From assembly GCA_030765525.1 (NCBI GenBank), contig JAVCCK010000010.1, positions 310,001 to 374,000 of the forward strand: 64,000 nt of DNA. Reading direction: 5' to 3'. The position numbers were made by a program, and so were the translations under genes. Below, one piece after another: positions 19,107 to 26,926 of the stretch. The first letter of the stretch is position 1, and each line of letters begins with the position of its first letter. The stretch is from Candidatus Lernaella stagnicola (GTDB lineage: Bacteria; Lernaellota; Lernaellaia; Lernaellales; Lernaellaceae). The notes under the pieces were generated by a model that was not told the DNA's origin, ran no database searches, and saw only the letters and a program-made list of their open reading frames with translations.

Positions 19107-19192
19107 GCGCAAAAACCCGCACGCCGCTTAATATCTGTCGCCATTCCGTGGTGTTATGCCGCCACGGGGTATATTTCCGTGCTTTTTTTGCA

Positions 19193-19217
19193 TATAATCC
19201 GGTATGCAAATTGCATA
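19193..19217 (+). promoter_or_regulatory. -10 element with overlapping 7-1-7 palindrome
   Basis: A perfect TATAAT lies at 19193-19198 with no good -35 at 17 nt. It is followed directly by TATGCAA-A-TTGCATA (19203-19217), an exact inverted repeat that would span the transcription start. This fits an operator controlling the large lipoprotein gene at 19288. No regulator can be named. Confidence 0.4.
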
Positions 19218-19287
19218 AATGGTAGGTGGGTGGTTTCGTCTCGATTACCGCACAATAGCCCAATCTCCGCCCCCAAAGAGGTATCAC

Positions 19288-21549
19288 ATGTTGAAAACAT
19301 CCGTCTTCACAACAGCCGGTTTCCTGTTCCTCGCTCTTTTAATGTGTCTCGCAATACTGCTGGTGATCGCCACCGGCTGTCCGCCTGACGACGATGATGA
19401 CGACGACAACGACGACGATACCGGCGGCGATGACGATGATGACGACAATGATGATGATGACGATGATGACGACAATGACGATGATAACGACGACGATGAC
19501 GATAACAACGACAACGACGACAACAATGACGACGATAATAACGACAACGATAACAATGACGACGATGACATTACTGCGAACTTTCAAAATGTTACGTATC
19601 ATGGCTACGCGTATGGGATACCTTCCTTAGCGATCGCATCGGACGGGGGTATCTTTGTGGCGATGAACGAAGCACATTCGGTGTGTGTGTGGCGCCAGGC
19701 GGACGGCGTCAGCGAACTGCACTCGATGCTGGATTACGCCTCGAATCCATCATTGGCGGTCGACTCGGCGGGCGTTTTGCACATGGCCTTCGTCGACCCG
19801 CGTGACTTCGCCGCCGGTTACGCGACCTATGCCGATGGCGCGTGGACCGTGCTTCAGCGTTTCGACCAGGGCGACTGGGCCGGCCGCATCGGGCTGGCGA
19901 TCGATGAGAACGACCGTCCGCGCATTCTGTTTTCGTTAGCGGCGGGTTGGACATTGAGATACGCCGCTTATGACGGGGCCGCGTGGACGATGGAAACCGT
20001 CGCGAGTGACGTCGATATCAACGAAATTCACATGCAAACCAGCGGCACGGACGTCCACGCTGTTTTCCGCACGTACCGCGAGGCGTACTACGCATTTCGG
20101 GACGCGTGCGGTTGGTCTGTCGAGACAGTGGACGAAAGCGCCACAACAGCGGGTCTAGCCGTTGACGATGCGGGAGTGCCGCACGTGGCAATCGGGATGC
20201 AGGAGCCCGCCCGCCTGGCGTATCTGACGCCGGAGGACAAAGCGTGGCGGAAAGAAATCGCCTTCACCTACGGCCCGCCGGACACGACCATGAAGAGCGC
20301 GGGCATTGGGTTGGCGGCGAACGGTCAACCGATGCTGCTCGGTGTGGAAGCAACCCTGCCACCCTGGAAGGGAACGAATAAAACGGCGTTCTACTTCGTG
20401 CGTCGCCAGCCGGACGGCACGTGGGTAGAGGGGCCGCATTCACCCTTTGGTTACGATTCAGACATGACGGTTCGGCAGGATGAGGCGCATAACCTCTATG
20501 TGGCGGCCATGGAAGAAAGGCCCATCGATCTGACGCTGACGGTGTGGGACGGCGCGGAATGGACTCACGAATCCGTACAGGAGGGGGATCTGATCAATCG
20601 TGTCGCGGCTACCGTTGCGCCGGACAACTCGATCCATTTCGTCGGCTTCAATAACGACGATTACGAGGTGTTTCACATCACGCAGGTTGATGAAGAGTGG
20701 GTTTCCGAAACGGCATATGACGACACGACGTGGAGCGAATCCATACATCTCGTCGCCGATGCCGGCGGCTTCTTGCACGTCACGCATTATCAACCGGGCG
20801 GCGACGGGCTGGAGTATCTGACGAACGTGTCGGGCTCGTGGGTCAACGAGGCGCTCGAACCGCCGAATCGCTGCAATGTCTCTGATTTGGCCGTAGATTC
20901 CACGGGACGGGTTCACGTCGCCTGCCGCAACGGGGGCCAACCCGACGATTTGTACTACCTGGTGCAAACCGAAGACGGATGGGCGACCGAACTCGTTTGG
21001 GAAACGGTGGGCGTCAGCGGCGGATTGGCCATCGCGGTGGATAACGACGACCACCCGCACCTGATGGTGCATTACAATCCTGACGGCCAAAACGAACGTA
21101 TGATCTACGCGGTGCGCGACGACGATAGTTGGAGCTTCCAAGTCGTCGACTGGGACGTCGAGGGCGCGACAACGGATCTTGCCTTGGACAGCAACGGCGC
21201 GGCACACCTGGCCTACTGGGACATGGCCGATAATCCCTCGCGCCTGCAACTGGTGTACGCAACCAATCGCAGCGGCAGTTGGGTATCTGAAAGCGTCATG
21301 GAAAACGAAACGAACACCGGTGTTACGTTCGCTCTAGACGCTGCGGGCAATGCCCACTTCCTGTACACGTACATGGATGTCACAACCTACGCCACCAACG
21401 CGACCGGCTCCTGGGAACACGTTGATCTTTTCCCCTTCTCGGCGAAGAACCTAGCTGTGTTGATTGCTGATCAGATCTACCTTGCGTACACCGAGTACGC
21501 CGCGATTTGGATCGGACAAGCGCCGGAAATCAGCGGGCGACGCTTCTAG
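19288..21549 (+). CDS. Asp/Asn-rich lipoprotein with beta-propeller-like repeats
   Basis: The 753-residue protein has a signal peptide with lipidation site at Cys31 (VIATGC). An Asp/Asn tract of roughly 75 residues follows, and then a long extracytoplasmic region. At least seven variants of a short motif recur: SLAVDSAGVLHMAF, GLAIDENDRPRILF, GLAVDDAGVPHVAI, DLAVDSTGRVHVAC, IAVDNDDHPHLMVH, DLALDSNGAAHLAY, and FALDAAGNAHFLY. Each probably marks one propeller blade. No enzymatic motif was recognised. The ATG at 19288 was preferred to an upstream in-frame start because it follows AGAGG and begins the signal peptide. Probably a surface or periplasmic binding protein. Confidence 0.7.
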   Translation: MLKTSVFTTAGFLFLALLMCLAILLVIATGCPPDDDDDDDNDDDTGGDDDDDDNDDDDDDDDNDDDNDDDDDNNDNDDNNDDDNNDNDNNDDDDITANFQNVTYHGYAYGIPSLAIASDGGIFVAMNEAHSVCVWRQADGVSELHSMLDYASNPSLAVDSAGVLHMAFVDPRDFAAGYATYADGAWTVLQRFDQGDWAGRIGLAIDENDRPRILFSLAAGWTLRYAAYDGAAWTMETVASDVDINEIHMQTSGTDVHAVFRTYREAYYAFRDACGWSVETVDESATTAGLAVDDAGVPHVAIGMQEPARLAYLTPEDKAWRKEIAFTYGPPDTTMKSAGIGLAANGQPMLLGVEATLPPWKGTNKTAFYFVRRQPDGTWVEGPHSPFGYDSDMTVRQDEAHNLYVAAMEERPIDLTLTVWDGAEWTHESVQEGDLINRVAATVAPDNSIHFVGFNNDDYEVFHITQVDEEWVSETAYDDTTWSESIHLVADAGGFLHVTHYQPGGDGLEYLTNVSGSWVNEALEPPNRCNVSDLAVDSTGRVHVACRNGGQPDDLYYLVQTEDGWATELVWETVGVSGGLAIAVDNDDHPHLMVHYNPDGQNERMIYAVRDDDSWSFQVVDWDVEGATTDLALDSNGAAHLAYWDMADNPSRLQLVYATNRSGSWVSESVMENETNTGVTFALDAAGNAHFLYTYMDVTTYATNATGSWEHVDLFPFSAKNLAVLIADQIYLAYTEYAAIWIGQAPEISGRRF

Positions 21550-21570
21550 GAGCGCCGCCCGGCCGGTGAT

Positions 21571-22071
21571 TCATTCTCCCGCGCGGTCGATGGCCTCGTA
21601 CGTTTCCTGCCGGGCCGCGGCGAAATCCGCACTCTCCGGCAGCACGTAGCGCTCGGCGCGCGTGAACCAAGTTGAGACACCTTGGTAATTGCGGTACGCC
21701 CCAGGCTGAGACGTCGGCACCGTCACCCGCTCCCGTTTGCCCAGCGACCCCTTGCGACCGGTTTTGGACCACCCGATTTTTTCCATGATGATCCGCACCG
21801 CAACGCCGACCGCTTGGCGAAACCGGCGGGTTTCGTGAGCGTCGACCCCGGCCAGAAACGCCCCAACCTGCGGCTGCGCTTCCAACTCCCGAATCACGCC
21901 CGCCAAGGCGGGCCGGTCATGATCGAGCTCCGCCTCAGCCATACGCCGTACGCGGTCGGGCCGGGCCAAGAATTCGATAACCTCCCGCAAATCAACGCGA
22001 GTGTCGGCCATCACGTCGGCGAATCGACTTCCCTGCGAGTCCGCTTGAAACTCGGTAAAACTAATGACCAT
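21571..22071 (-). CDS. Conserved hypothetical protein
   Basis: The 166-residue protein has no signal peptide or membrane span. The N-terminal half is helical and acidic. The C-terminal half is basic and aromatic, with IMEKIGWSKTGRKGSLGKRE and GVSTWFTRAERYVLPE, a pairing I recall from uncharacterised deltaproteobacterial proteins. No catalytic motif was recognised. It lies alone, convergent with the preceding lipoprotein and 167 nt from the next leftward gene. Confidence 0.55.
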   Translation of the reverse strand: MVISFTEFQADSQGSRFADVMADTRVDLREVIEFLARPDRVRRMAEAELDHDRPALAGVIRELEAQPQVGAFLAGVDAHETRRFRQAVGVAVRIIMEKIGWSKTGRKGSLGKRERVTVPTSQPGAYRNYQGVSTWFTRAERYVLPESADFAAARQETYEAIDRAGE

Positions 22072-22238
22072 GGCGTGTTTCCTTTCGTGTGTCTATGTTT
22101 TGTAGCGCGATTATATCGCCCTCCACTAACGACACGCAAGGGTTTTTTTCGGTTCCCATAAAAATAGTGAAAAATGCCGGAATACGAGAAACGCCGGGAC
22201 AGGCCCTCAGTGAACGGGCGCGTGATATCGGAGAGAGG

Positions 22239-22763
22239 CTATTTGTCGTTCTGCCGCCGCTGTTGCCGCATGTGGTGGCGTCGTTTGCCGCGCACGTCGT
22301 CCATGACACGCTGCATTTCGCGCTGGAATTTCTTTTCGAAAAGCATGAATTTCGCGCTGCGTTCGGCGCCGAGTTCTTTGTTGAGTTCGCGGTACTGCTC
22401 GTCACGAATATCCATGATTTCACGTTCGTGGGCAAAGATAGTCTGCACGTGTTTCTTGAGTTTGGCTTCGTTGGGCTTTTCGCTGATGAGTTCCTTATGC
22501 AGCTCAACGTAGGTTTTTTCGACCTTTTCGATCACGGTGCGGAAGCGAGCGTCGTATTTCTGGATGATGGGAAAAAGGCGCGCCGACTCTTCGGAGTTGA
22601 GTTCGAGCACTTCAACCAGCTTGTAAAGCCGCACCATTTCCAGCCGCTTCATGGCCTCGGCGCGGCTGTGTACGTCGCCTAGCGGATTCTCGTCCTGCGC
22701 CGCGGCGAGCGCCGGCAGGATCAACAGGGCGAACAGTGAAGCGACGATCAACAAGCGGCGCAT
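22239..22763 (-). CDS. Spy/CpxP-like periplasmic protein
   Basis: The 174-residue protein has a signal peptide (1-22, ending LAAAQ) and is otherwise all charged helix, with VLELNSEESARLFPIIQKYD as the LTxxQ-like segment. A strongly basic tail GKRRHHMRQQRRQNDK ends it. The pattern is that of Spy/CpxP/zinc-resistance-associated sensors, which act as periplasmic chaperones or stress sensors. It is 10 nt downstream of the anti-sigma gene, so it is probably part of the sigma factor's own regulon or sensing loop. Confidence 0.65.
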   Translation of the reverse strand: MRRLLIVASLFALLILPALAAAQDENPLGDVHSRAEAMKRLEMVRLYKLVEVLELNSEESARLFPIIQKYDARFRTVIEKVEKTYVELHKELISEKPNEAKLKKHVQTIFAHEREIMDIRDEQYRELNKELGAERSAKFMLFEKKFQREMQRVMDDVRGKRRHHMRQQRRQNDK

Positions 22764-22773
22764 GAATGCCTCC

Positions 22774-23463
22774 TTAGATCTTCCAGTTTTTGACGCTTAT
22801 GGAAAGTTGGTCGGCGACTTCGACGATTTCGTCGGGATGCAAGTCGGTGATTTCATAATCAGCAGCCGACGGCGAGGCCGGCAGGGCGCCCGGCAGCGTG
22901 ATCTCGGCGTCATCTAGCAGGGGGTCGACCATCATTTCGGTGACGGCGAGGCGCAGGTCGTCCAGTTCGTCGCTTTTGAGCGTCGCTACGGCTTTGCGCA
23001 GTTCCGGATTGACGTTGGCCACGTCGAAAATATCCCCGGCGTTGCGCTTGGTGATTGCCACGCCCTTTTTGGCCACAAAGGTGGGCTCGCCGTAGCTGTC
23101 GCCGTTGGGCAGTTGGCCGGTAAAGACGAGCGTGGACACCACGGCCACCATGACAATCGCGGCTGCGGCCCCGGCACGCACCCAAACACCGGGCGCCCAG
23201 AACCAATTCCAGAAACGCCGGAACCAGGGGATCCTCACGGTGGCCAAGTTCTGCCTCAGGCGCGGGTAGAACGAGGCGAAATAGGTCTCGCCCGGTTCTT
23301 CGGCCGGGTGGGCGACGGCCTCCAAGGCGCGGCGAATTTCTTCGACTTCGCGCGCGCAGTCGGGGTCTTGGGCCACCAACAGTTCAACGGCTTCGGCTTC
23401 TTCAGGCGACAGTTCGCCTTCGAGCCAGTCGATGAGCAATTCGGTTCGCTTCTCGCACGTCAT
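22774..23463 (-). CDS. Anti-sigma factor (membrane-spanning)
   Basis: The 229-residue protein has an N-terminal cytoplasmic helical domain (MTCEKRTELLIDWLEGELSP) typical of anti-sigma factors but without the HxxxCxxC zinc motif. One membrane span follows (about 97-116, AAIVMVAVVSTLVF), then a periplasmic acidic domain. Its start overlaps the sigma factor stop by 4 nt. It most likely sequesters the ECF sigma factor and releases it on an envelope signal, possibly sensed with the Spy-like protein encoded next. Confidence 0.75.
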   Translation of the reverse strand: MTCEKRTELLIDWLEGELSPEEAEAVELLVAQDPDCAREVEEIRRALEAVAHPAEEPGETYFASFYPRLRQNLATVRIPWFRRFWNWFWAPGVWVRAGAAAAIVMVAVVSTLVFTGQLPNGDSYGEPTFVAKKGVAITKRNAGDIFDVANVNPELRKAVATLKSDELDDLRLAVTEMMVDPLLDDAEITLPGALPASPSAADYEITDLHPDEIVEVADQLSISVKNWKI

Positions 23464-24059
23464 GCGGTGCTTTCTCCAAAGTCGGACAAGATCGTCTTCA
23501 ACGCCTTGACCGCGTAGTGATAGTTTACTTTCGCCGCCGAAATCGAAATGCCGACGGCCTGGGCGATTTCGGCGAAACTCATGTCGCCGAAGGCCCGCAT
23601 CTGCAAAACCTCGCGCTGCCGCGGCGGCAGCTTTTCCATCGCGCGCCGAACGATCAACCGCCGCTGATGCGTCTCGATGTCTTCCTCGACGCTGCTGTAG
23701 GTTATCGCGGAGCGTTCGGTGATTTCTTCACCCTGCCGGCGCGCCCGGTCGCGGATGAGGTTTTTGGAATAATTCATCGCAATGCGAAAGATCCAGGTCT
23801 TCAAGCTCGAGCGTCCCTCGAACTTGCCCAGGTTTTTGTAAGCCGACAGGAAGGTTTTCTGGGCCACCTCGTCGGCGTCCTGGTGGTTCCCGACCATCTT
23901 CAGCGCCAAGAAGTACACCATGCGTTGGTATTTCTTGACGAGAACTTCGAAAGCGAACTCTTCTCCTTGCTCAACGAAGCGTTGAACGAGGGCTTTGTCG
24001 TCATCTAGCAGCATTTCATCAGCGCCTATCGTCAAATCTTGCCTCGTTTGTCTGGACAC
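23460..24059 (-). CDS. ECF sigma factor (sigma-70 family)
   Basis: The 199-residue protein has region 2 (FAFEVLVKKYQRMVYFLALK, then GNHQDADEVAQKTFLSAYKN and LKTWIFRIAMNYSKNL) and region 4 (LPPRQREVLQMRAFGDMSFA, then EIAQAVGISISAAKVNYHYA). The frame starts at GTG 24059; an ATG at 24014 would give a 184-residue protein and is a fair alternative. It directs RNA polymerase to a stress regulon, and is first in an operon with its anti-sigma factor and a Spy-like protein. Confidence 0.9.
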   Translation of the reverse strand: MSRQTRQDLTIGADEMLLDDDKALVQRFVEQGEEFAFEVLVKKYQRMVYFLALKMVGNHQDADEVAQKTFLSAYKNLGKFEGRSSLKTWIFRIAMNYSKNLIRDRARRQGEEITERSAITYSSVEEDIETHQRRLIVRRAMEKLPPRQREVLQMRAFGDMSFAEIAQAVGISISAAKVNYHYAVKALKTILSDFGESTA

Positions 24060-24129
24060 CCCGGTAAAGACGCAGGTTCAAAGGCCTTCATACACCATAA
24101 ACGCCGAAAAAATAAGGAGGTGCGCCGGC

Positions 24130-24163
24130 TGCACGCGGTTTTGGGTCAAGGCTCAGCCTGGGG
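24130..24163 (-). repeat. Partial copy of intergenic repeat
   Basis: The reverse complement reads CCAGGCTGAGCC, then TTGACCCAAAACCGCGTGC. This matches the junction at 37330-37360 (CCAGGCTGAGCC, then TGGACCCAAAACCGCCTGC). Confidence 0.6.
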
Positions 24164-24188
24164 GGCCGGGCACGGGCGCCCGCTCCTA

Positions 24189-24267
24189 CGGTTTTGTGTG
24201 AGGCTCGCCGAGGCGGCGAGGACGCCGGTCGATGTGGCAACGACGTCGTCAGACGCAATCGGTTTTA
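24189..24267 (-). repeat. Intergenic repeat copy
   Basis: About 79 bp. Its first 45 bases (from CGGTTTTGTGTGAGGCTCGC) are nearly identical to those of the copy 118 bp to the right. Read on the minus strand it follows the pattern AAAACCG...TGACGACGTCGTTGC...CGACCGGCGTC...GCGAGCC. Confidence 0.7.
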
Positions 24268-24306
24268 GCACCGTACCTTGTCCGATCGCGACTAAAGTCG
24301 CCCCCA

Positions 24307-24385
24307 CGGTTTTGTGTGAGGCTCGCAGAGGCGGCGAAGACGCCGGTCGCTGATGCAGCACCGTCGCCGGGCGCACTCGGTCTTT
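24307..24385 (-). repeat. Intergenic repeat copy
   Basis: About 79 bp. On the minus strand it starts AAAGACCGAGTGCGCCC and continues GGCGACGGTGCTGC...GCGACCGGCGTC...GCGAGCC, aligning with the copies at 37349 and 37431. Its end abuts the stop of the RseC-like gene. Confidence 0.7.
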
Positions 24386-24833
24386 AAAGTGTTTCGATGA
24401 TGATGGGGGTGAAGCTGCCGTCGGGTTTGACGCGGGAAAAGATCAGTTTGAGGAACACGAAACCGAGGACGAGGCCGACGATTGCGGTGATGGCGCGGGC
24501 CGGGTCCACGGCGAGAGAAAAGCCGAGCGCGGCGAAAAGCGTCGGGCCCGCAAGTGCGCCGGCGAAAAGTAGGACGAGGGGAAAGAGGTAGGCCAGCGCG
24601 GCTAATCCCAATACGCGGTTGGGGTGCATGGCCAGGCGCACGCGTTGTCCGGCCTGAGCTGAGGCGCGGTTGATGGCTTGGACGATGATGACTTTTTGCT
24701 GGGCGTCGGCGGCGCATATGCAACCGGCGCCGCACGAGGCCGCGCAGCCGCCTTGCCGGACCTCGACGGTAGCCAAGGGGCCCTGCAAGTCGAGTACGAT
24801 TCCTTCTTCCATCAATTCGGGTGTGTTGCTCAT
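24384..24833 (-). CDS. RseC/SoxR-reducing-system family protein
   Basis: The 149-residue protein begins with a small soluble region containing the cysteine cluster GGCAASCGAGCICA (about 28-41). A hydrophilic strand region follows, then two membrane spans (about 75-95 and 108-130). This is the RseC/MucC pattern. RseC proteins are linked to envelope stress sigma-factor control and to Rnf/SoxR reduction. The nearby sigma/anti-sigma operon makes the first role attractive, but 324 nt of repeat-filled DNA separates them. Confidence 0.8.
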   Translation of the reverse strand: MSNTPELMEEGIVLDLQGPLATVEVRQGGCAASCGAGCICAADAQQKVIIVQAINRASAQAGQRVRLAMHPNRVLGLAALAYLFPLVLLFAGALAGPTLFAALGFSLAVDPARAITAIVGLVLGFVFLKLIFSRVKPDGSFTPIIIETL

Positions 24834-24841
24834 GGTCTTTC

Positions 24842-25858
24842 TTAGTCGCCCGCGGCGGCCGGATGCTTACGCTTTTCGGATAAATACATCCACAATCCAA
24901 GGCCGAAGCCCATCACGCTGTAGAAGTACGTGATGCTGATCATAATAAGAAACAACGCTGAAAAAACAAGACCTTTGACGCGAAACACGTACCACCAGAT
25001 GCGGACGTTAAGCATCACGTAGACGACCAAAACCACCAGAACAAAGGGAGCGGACAGCGTGACCGGCAGCACCCACAAGGTCGTGAGGGCCACGGGCAAA
25101 AACAGGGCGATCAAGATACCTGAGACAACATTGCCGATCTTGAGGTTGAGGTCGAGGTTGAAGATGTTTTCGCGCGCCATCAGCTTGGTCCAGGGTATGG
25201 CGCGGTCGAACAGGTCGGAGCGAATCAGGCTCGACAGGCTGTATTTTTTGGCGTGGCAGACGCGAAGGGAGGGGTCGAGGCGAATGGTTGCGCCGTTTTT
25301 GTGCAACCGGTAGCCGAGTTCGATATCTTCCACGCTGGCGGCGGTGTAACTTTGGTCGAATCCGCCGATTTGCTGGAAGGCCTCGCGGCGCACAGCCCCG
25401 CAACCACACCAAAACGTGATCGCCTCCCGTTTGCTGGTCAAGTGTGTGAAATGATGGACTAAATTCTTGTATACGGAGGCAAAATTGTCCGCTTCGGGAA
25501 AAATCGTATACGCCCCAAATATGGCGTCCAGCTCGGAATCGTAGGCGAAGCGATCCATCATCGCCGCGATCAACCCGGGCGGCACAAGGACATCGGCATC
25601 GATGAACACAAGGATATCGCCCGCAGCGGCGGTCACGGCGTGATTGCGGGCGGCGGCGGCGCCGGACTGGCGTTCCATGGTCAGGAGCGTGACATCGCGT
25701 TCCCGGGCCAGCCGGGCCGAGTCGTCGGTGCTGCCGTCATCGACGGCGATGATCTCCAGATTCTCGGAATCACAGCGCTTAATACTGTCGAGGCAACGGC
25801 CGAGGGTGCCCTCGGCGTTGTAGAACGGAACGATGATGGATACGGCCGGTTGTTGCAT
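24842..25858 (-). CDS. GT2 family glycosyltransferase with C-terminal membrane spans
   Basis: The protein has about 338 residues from the ATG at 25858; an ATG at 25879 would add seven residues. A GT-A domain shows VSIIVPFYNAEGTL, IIAVDDGSTDDS, ILVFIDADVLVPPG and AASVEDIELGYRLHKNG. About three hydrophobic segments follow in the last 110 residues, anchoring it to the inner membrane. It likely adds a sugar to a polyprenyl carrier. It lies 8 nt upstream of the RseC-like gene on the same strand. The substrate is unknown. Confidence 0.8.
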   Translation of the reverse strand: MQQPAVSIIVPFYNAEGTLGRCLDSIKRCDSENLEIIAVDDGSTDDSARLARERDVTLLTMERQSGAAAARNHAVTAAAGDILVFIDADVLVPPGLIAAMMDRFAYDSELDAIFGAYTIFPEADNFASVYKNLVHHFTHLTSKREAITFWCGCGAVRREAFQQIGGFDQSYTAASVEDIELGYRLHKNGATIRLDPSLRVCHAKKYSLSSLIRSDLFDRAIPWTKLMARENIFNLDLNLKIGNVVSGILIALFLPVALTTLWVLPVTLSAPFVLVVLVVYVMLNVRIWWYVFRVKGLVFSALFLIMISITYFYSVMGFGLGLWMYLSEKRKHPAAAGD

Positions 25859-25967
25859 AGTGCGGGAACCCTGCCGCATGTATACCCAGCGAAGCCGGTT
25901 CGGTCAAACAAAAAACGTGCGGATCGCTTTCGAGGGCCGTTCGTTGGGTGATTTAGCGGCGGCAAGC

Positions 25968-25996
25968 TTGACGGATGTGAATTCGGTTGCAATATT
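25968..25996 (+). promoter_or_regulatory. Candidate promoter of the metal-transporter operon
   Basis: TTGACG (25968-25973) with a 17-18 nt spacer leads to an AT-rich -10 (AATATTT from 25991). The predicted start falls at the palindrome 26004-26017, a natural arrangement for repression. Confidence 0.35.
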
Positions 25997-26003
25997 TGGG
26001 GCG

Positions 26004-26017
26004 TATCAATATTGATA
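26004..26017 (+). promoter_or_regulatory. Palindromic operator candidate (TATCAATATTGATA)
   Basis: This is a perfect 14-bp palindrome, with a further half-site TATCAAT at 26024-26030. It lies 24 nt before the start of the metal-binding lipoprotein-like gene and over the predicted transcription start. Metal-uptake operons are usually repressed by Fur, Zur or DtxR/MntR proteins, but this sequence is not a clear match to a consensus I know. Confidence 0.5.
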
Positions 26018-26041
26018 GGATGGTATCAATTAGGGGGCAAA

Positions 26042-26926
26042 ATGACCCAAAAAGCGGCGATATGGAGTGTTATGGCGCTTTTGCTGTGCCTTGGGGTCGC
26101 GAATGCCGCGGCTGCGCCGCTCGAGGTGTTTGTCAGCATCGTGCCGCAAAAGTATTTCGTGGAACGCGTCGGCGGCGAAGAAGTCAGCGTCGCGGTGTTG
26201 GTTGGGCCCGGCCGGTCGCCGGCCACTTATGACCCGACTCCGGCACAGATGGCGAGGCTCTCGCGGGCGGCGGTGCTCTTTCGTATCGGCGTCCCTTTCG
26301 AAAACCGCTTGATGACGAAGATCCCGACGGTGTGCCCCAACCTGCGGATCGTCGACACGCGCCGCGGCGTGAAGTTGCTGGCGATGGAGGAGGATCACGG
26401 CCACGATGACGGCCACGACCACGCCGGGATGGATCCGCATATTTGGCTGGACCCGAAACGCGTGAAAGTTCAGGCTCGCACCATCGCCGAAAGTCTCAGT
26501 GAATTGCGCCCGGCGGCGGCGGCGACGTTTCGCGCCAACCTGGCGGCGTTCGAGCGCGATTTGGACGAAGTGGACGCCCGTATCGGCCGCGTGCTGGCCC
26601 CGTTCCGCGGACGCTCATTCATGGTGTTTCACCCCTCCTACGGATATTTCGGCGACTCCTACGGCTTGGTGCAGATCGCGGTGGAAGCGAGCGGCAAGAG
26701 TCCGGGGCCGCGGCAAATCGCTCGTTGGGTGGACTGGGCCCGGGCGGAAAACATCCGTATTGTCTTCGTCCAACCGCAATTCGCCTCCAGCGCCGTGCAC
26801 ACGATCGCGCAATCTATCGACGGGGCGGTCGTGCCCATGGACCCGCTGGCGGAGGACTACCTGACGAACCTGGAGGCCATGGCCCGGCGAATCGAAGAAG
26901 CGCTGGGAGATTCGGAGCGACCGTGA
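26042..26926 (+). CDS. Metal ABC transporter substrate-binding protein (ZnuA/TroA-like)
   Basis: The 294-residue protein has a signal peptide (1-24, ANAAAAP) and the cluster A-I fold: VFVSIVPQKYFVERVGG, DPTPAQMARLSRA, a His/Asp-rich loop HGHDDGHDHAG (about 120-130), MDPHIWLDPKR, MVFHPSYGYFGDSYGL and a closing MDPLAEDY. Two His and one Asp metal ligands are visible. The first His usually found in GPG.DPH.YEP is absent; the segment reads GPGRSPATYDP. The start at 26042 follows AGGGGGCA. The stop overlaps the ATPase start (GTGA). Likely Zn or Mn uptake. Confidence 0.85.
   Translation: MTQKAAIWSVMALLLCLGVANAAAAPLEVFVSIVPQKYFVERVGGEEVSVAVLVGPGRSPATYDPTPAQMARLSRAAVLFRIGVPFENRLMTKIPTVCPNLRIVDTRRGVKLLAMEEDHGHDDGHDHAGMDPHIWLDPKRVKVQARTIAESLSELRPAAAATFRANLAAFERDLDEVDARIGRVLAPFRGRSFMVFHPSYGYFGDSYGLVQIAVEASGKSPGPRQIARWVDWARAENIRIVFVQPQFASSAVHTIAQSIDGAVVPMDPLAEDYLTNLEAMARRIEEALGDSERP

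Larger units (their letters stand above)
24060..24383. other. Intergenic region of 324 nt filled by degenerate repeats
   Basis: No gene is supported here. The stretch between the sigma factor and the RseC-like gene holds two near-full copies and one partial copy of a GC-rich repeat that also occurs at 37.3-37.5 kb in the opposite orientation. Confidence 0.7.

Noticed and set aside
19387-19570. GAC/GAT/AAC repeat DNA that could be mistaken for a CRISPR array or satellite
   Set aside because: It is in frame and encodes the Asp/Asn stalk; there are no spacers and no fixed repeat unit.
19284-19602. Antisense frames over the Asp tract giving poly-Ser/Leu or poly-Val/Ile proteins
   Set aside because: These are simple consequences of GAY repeats read on the other strand.
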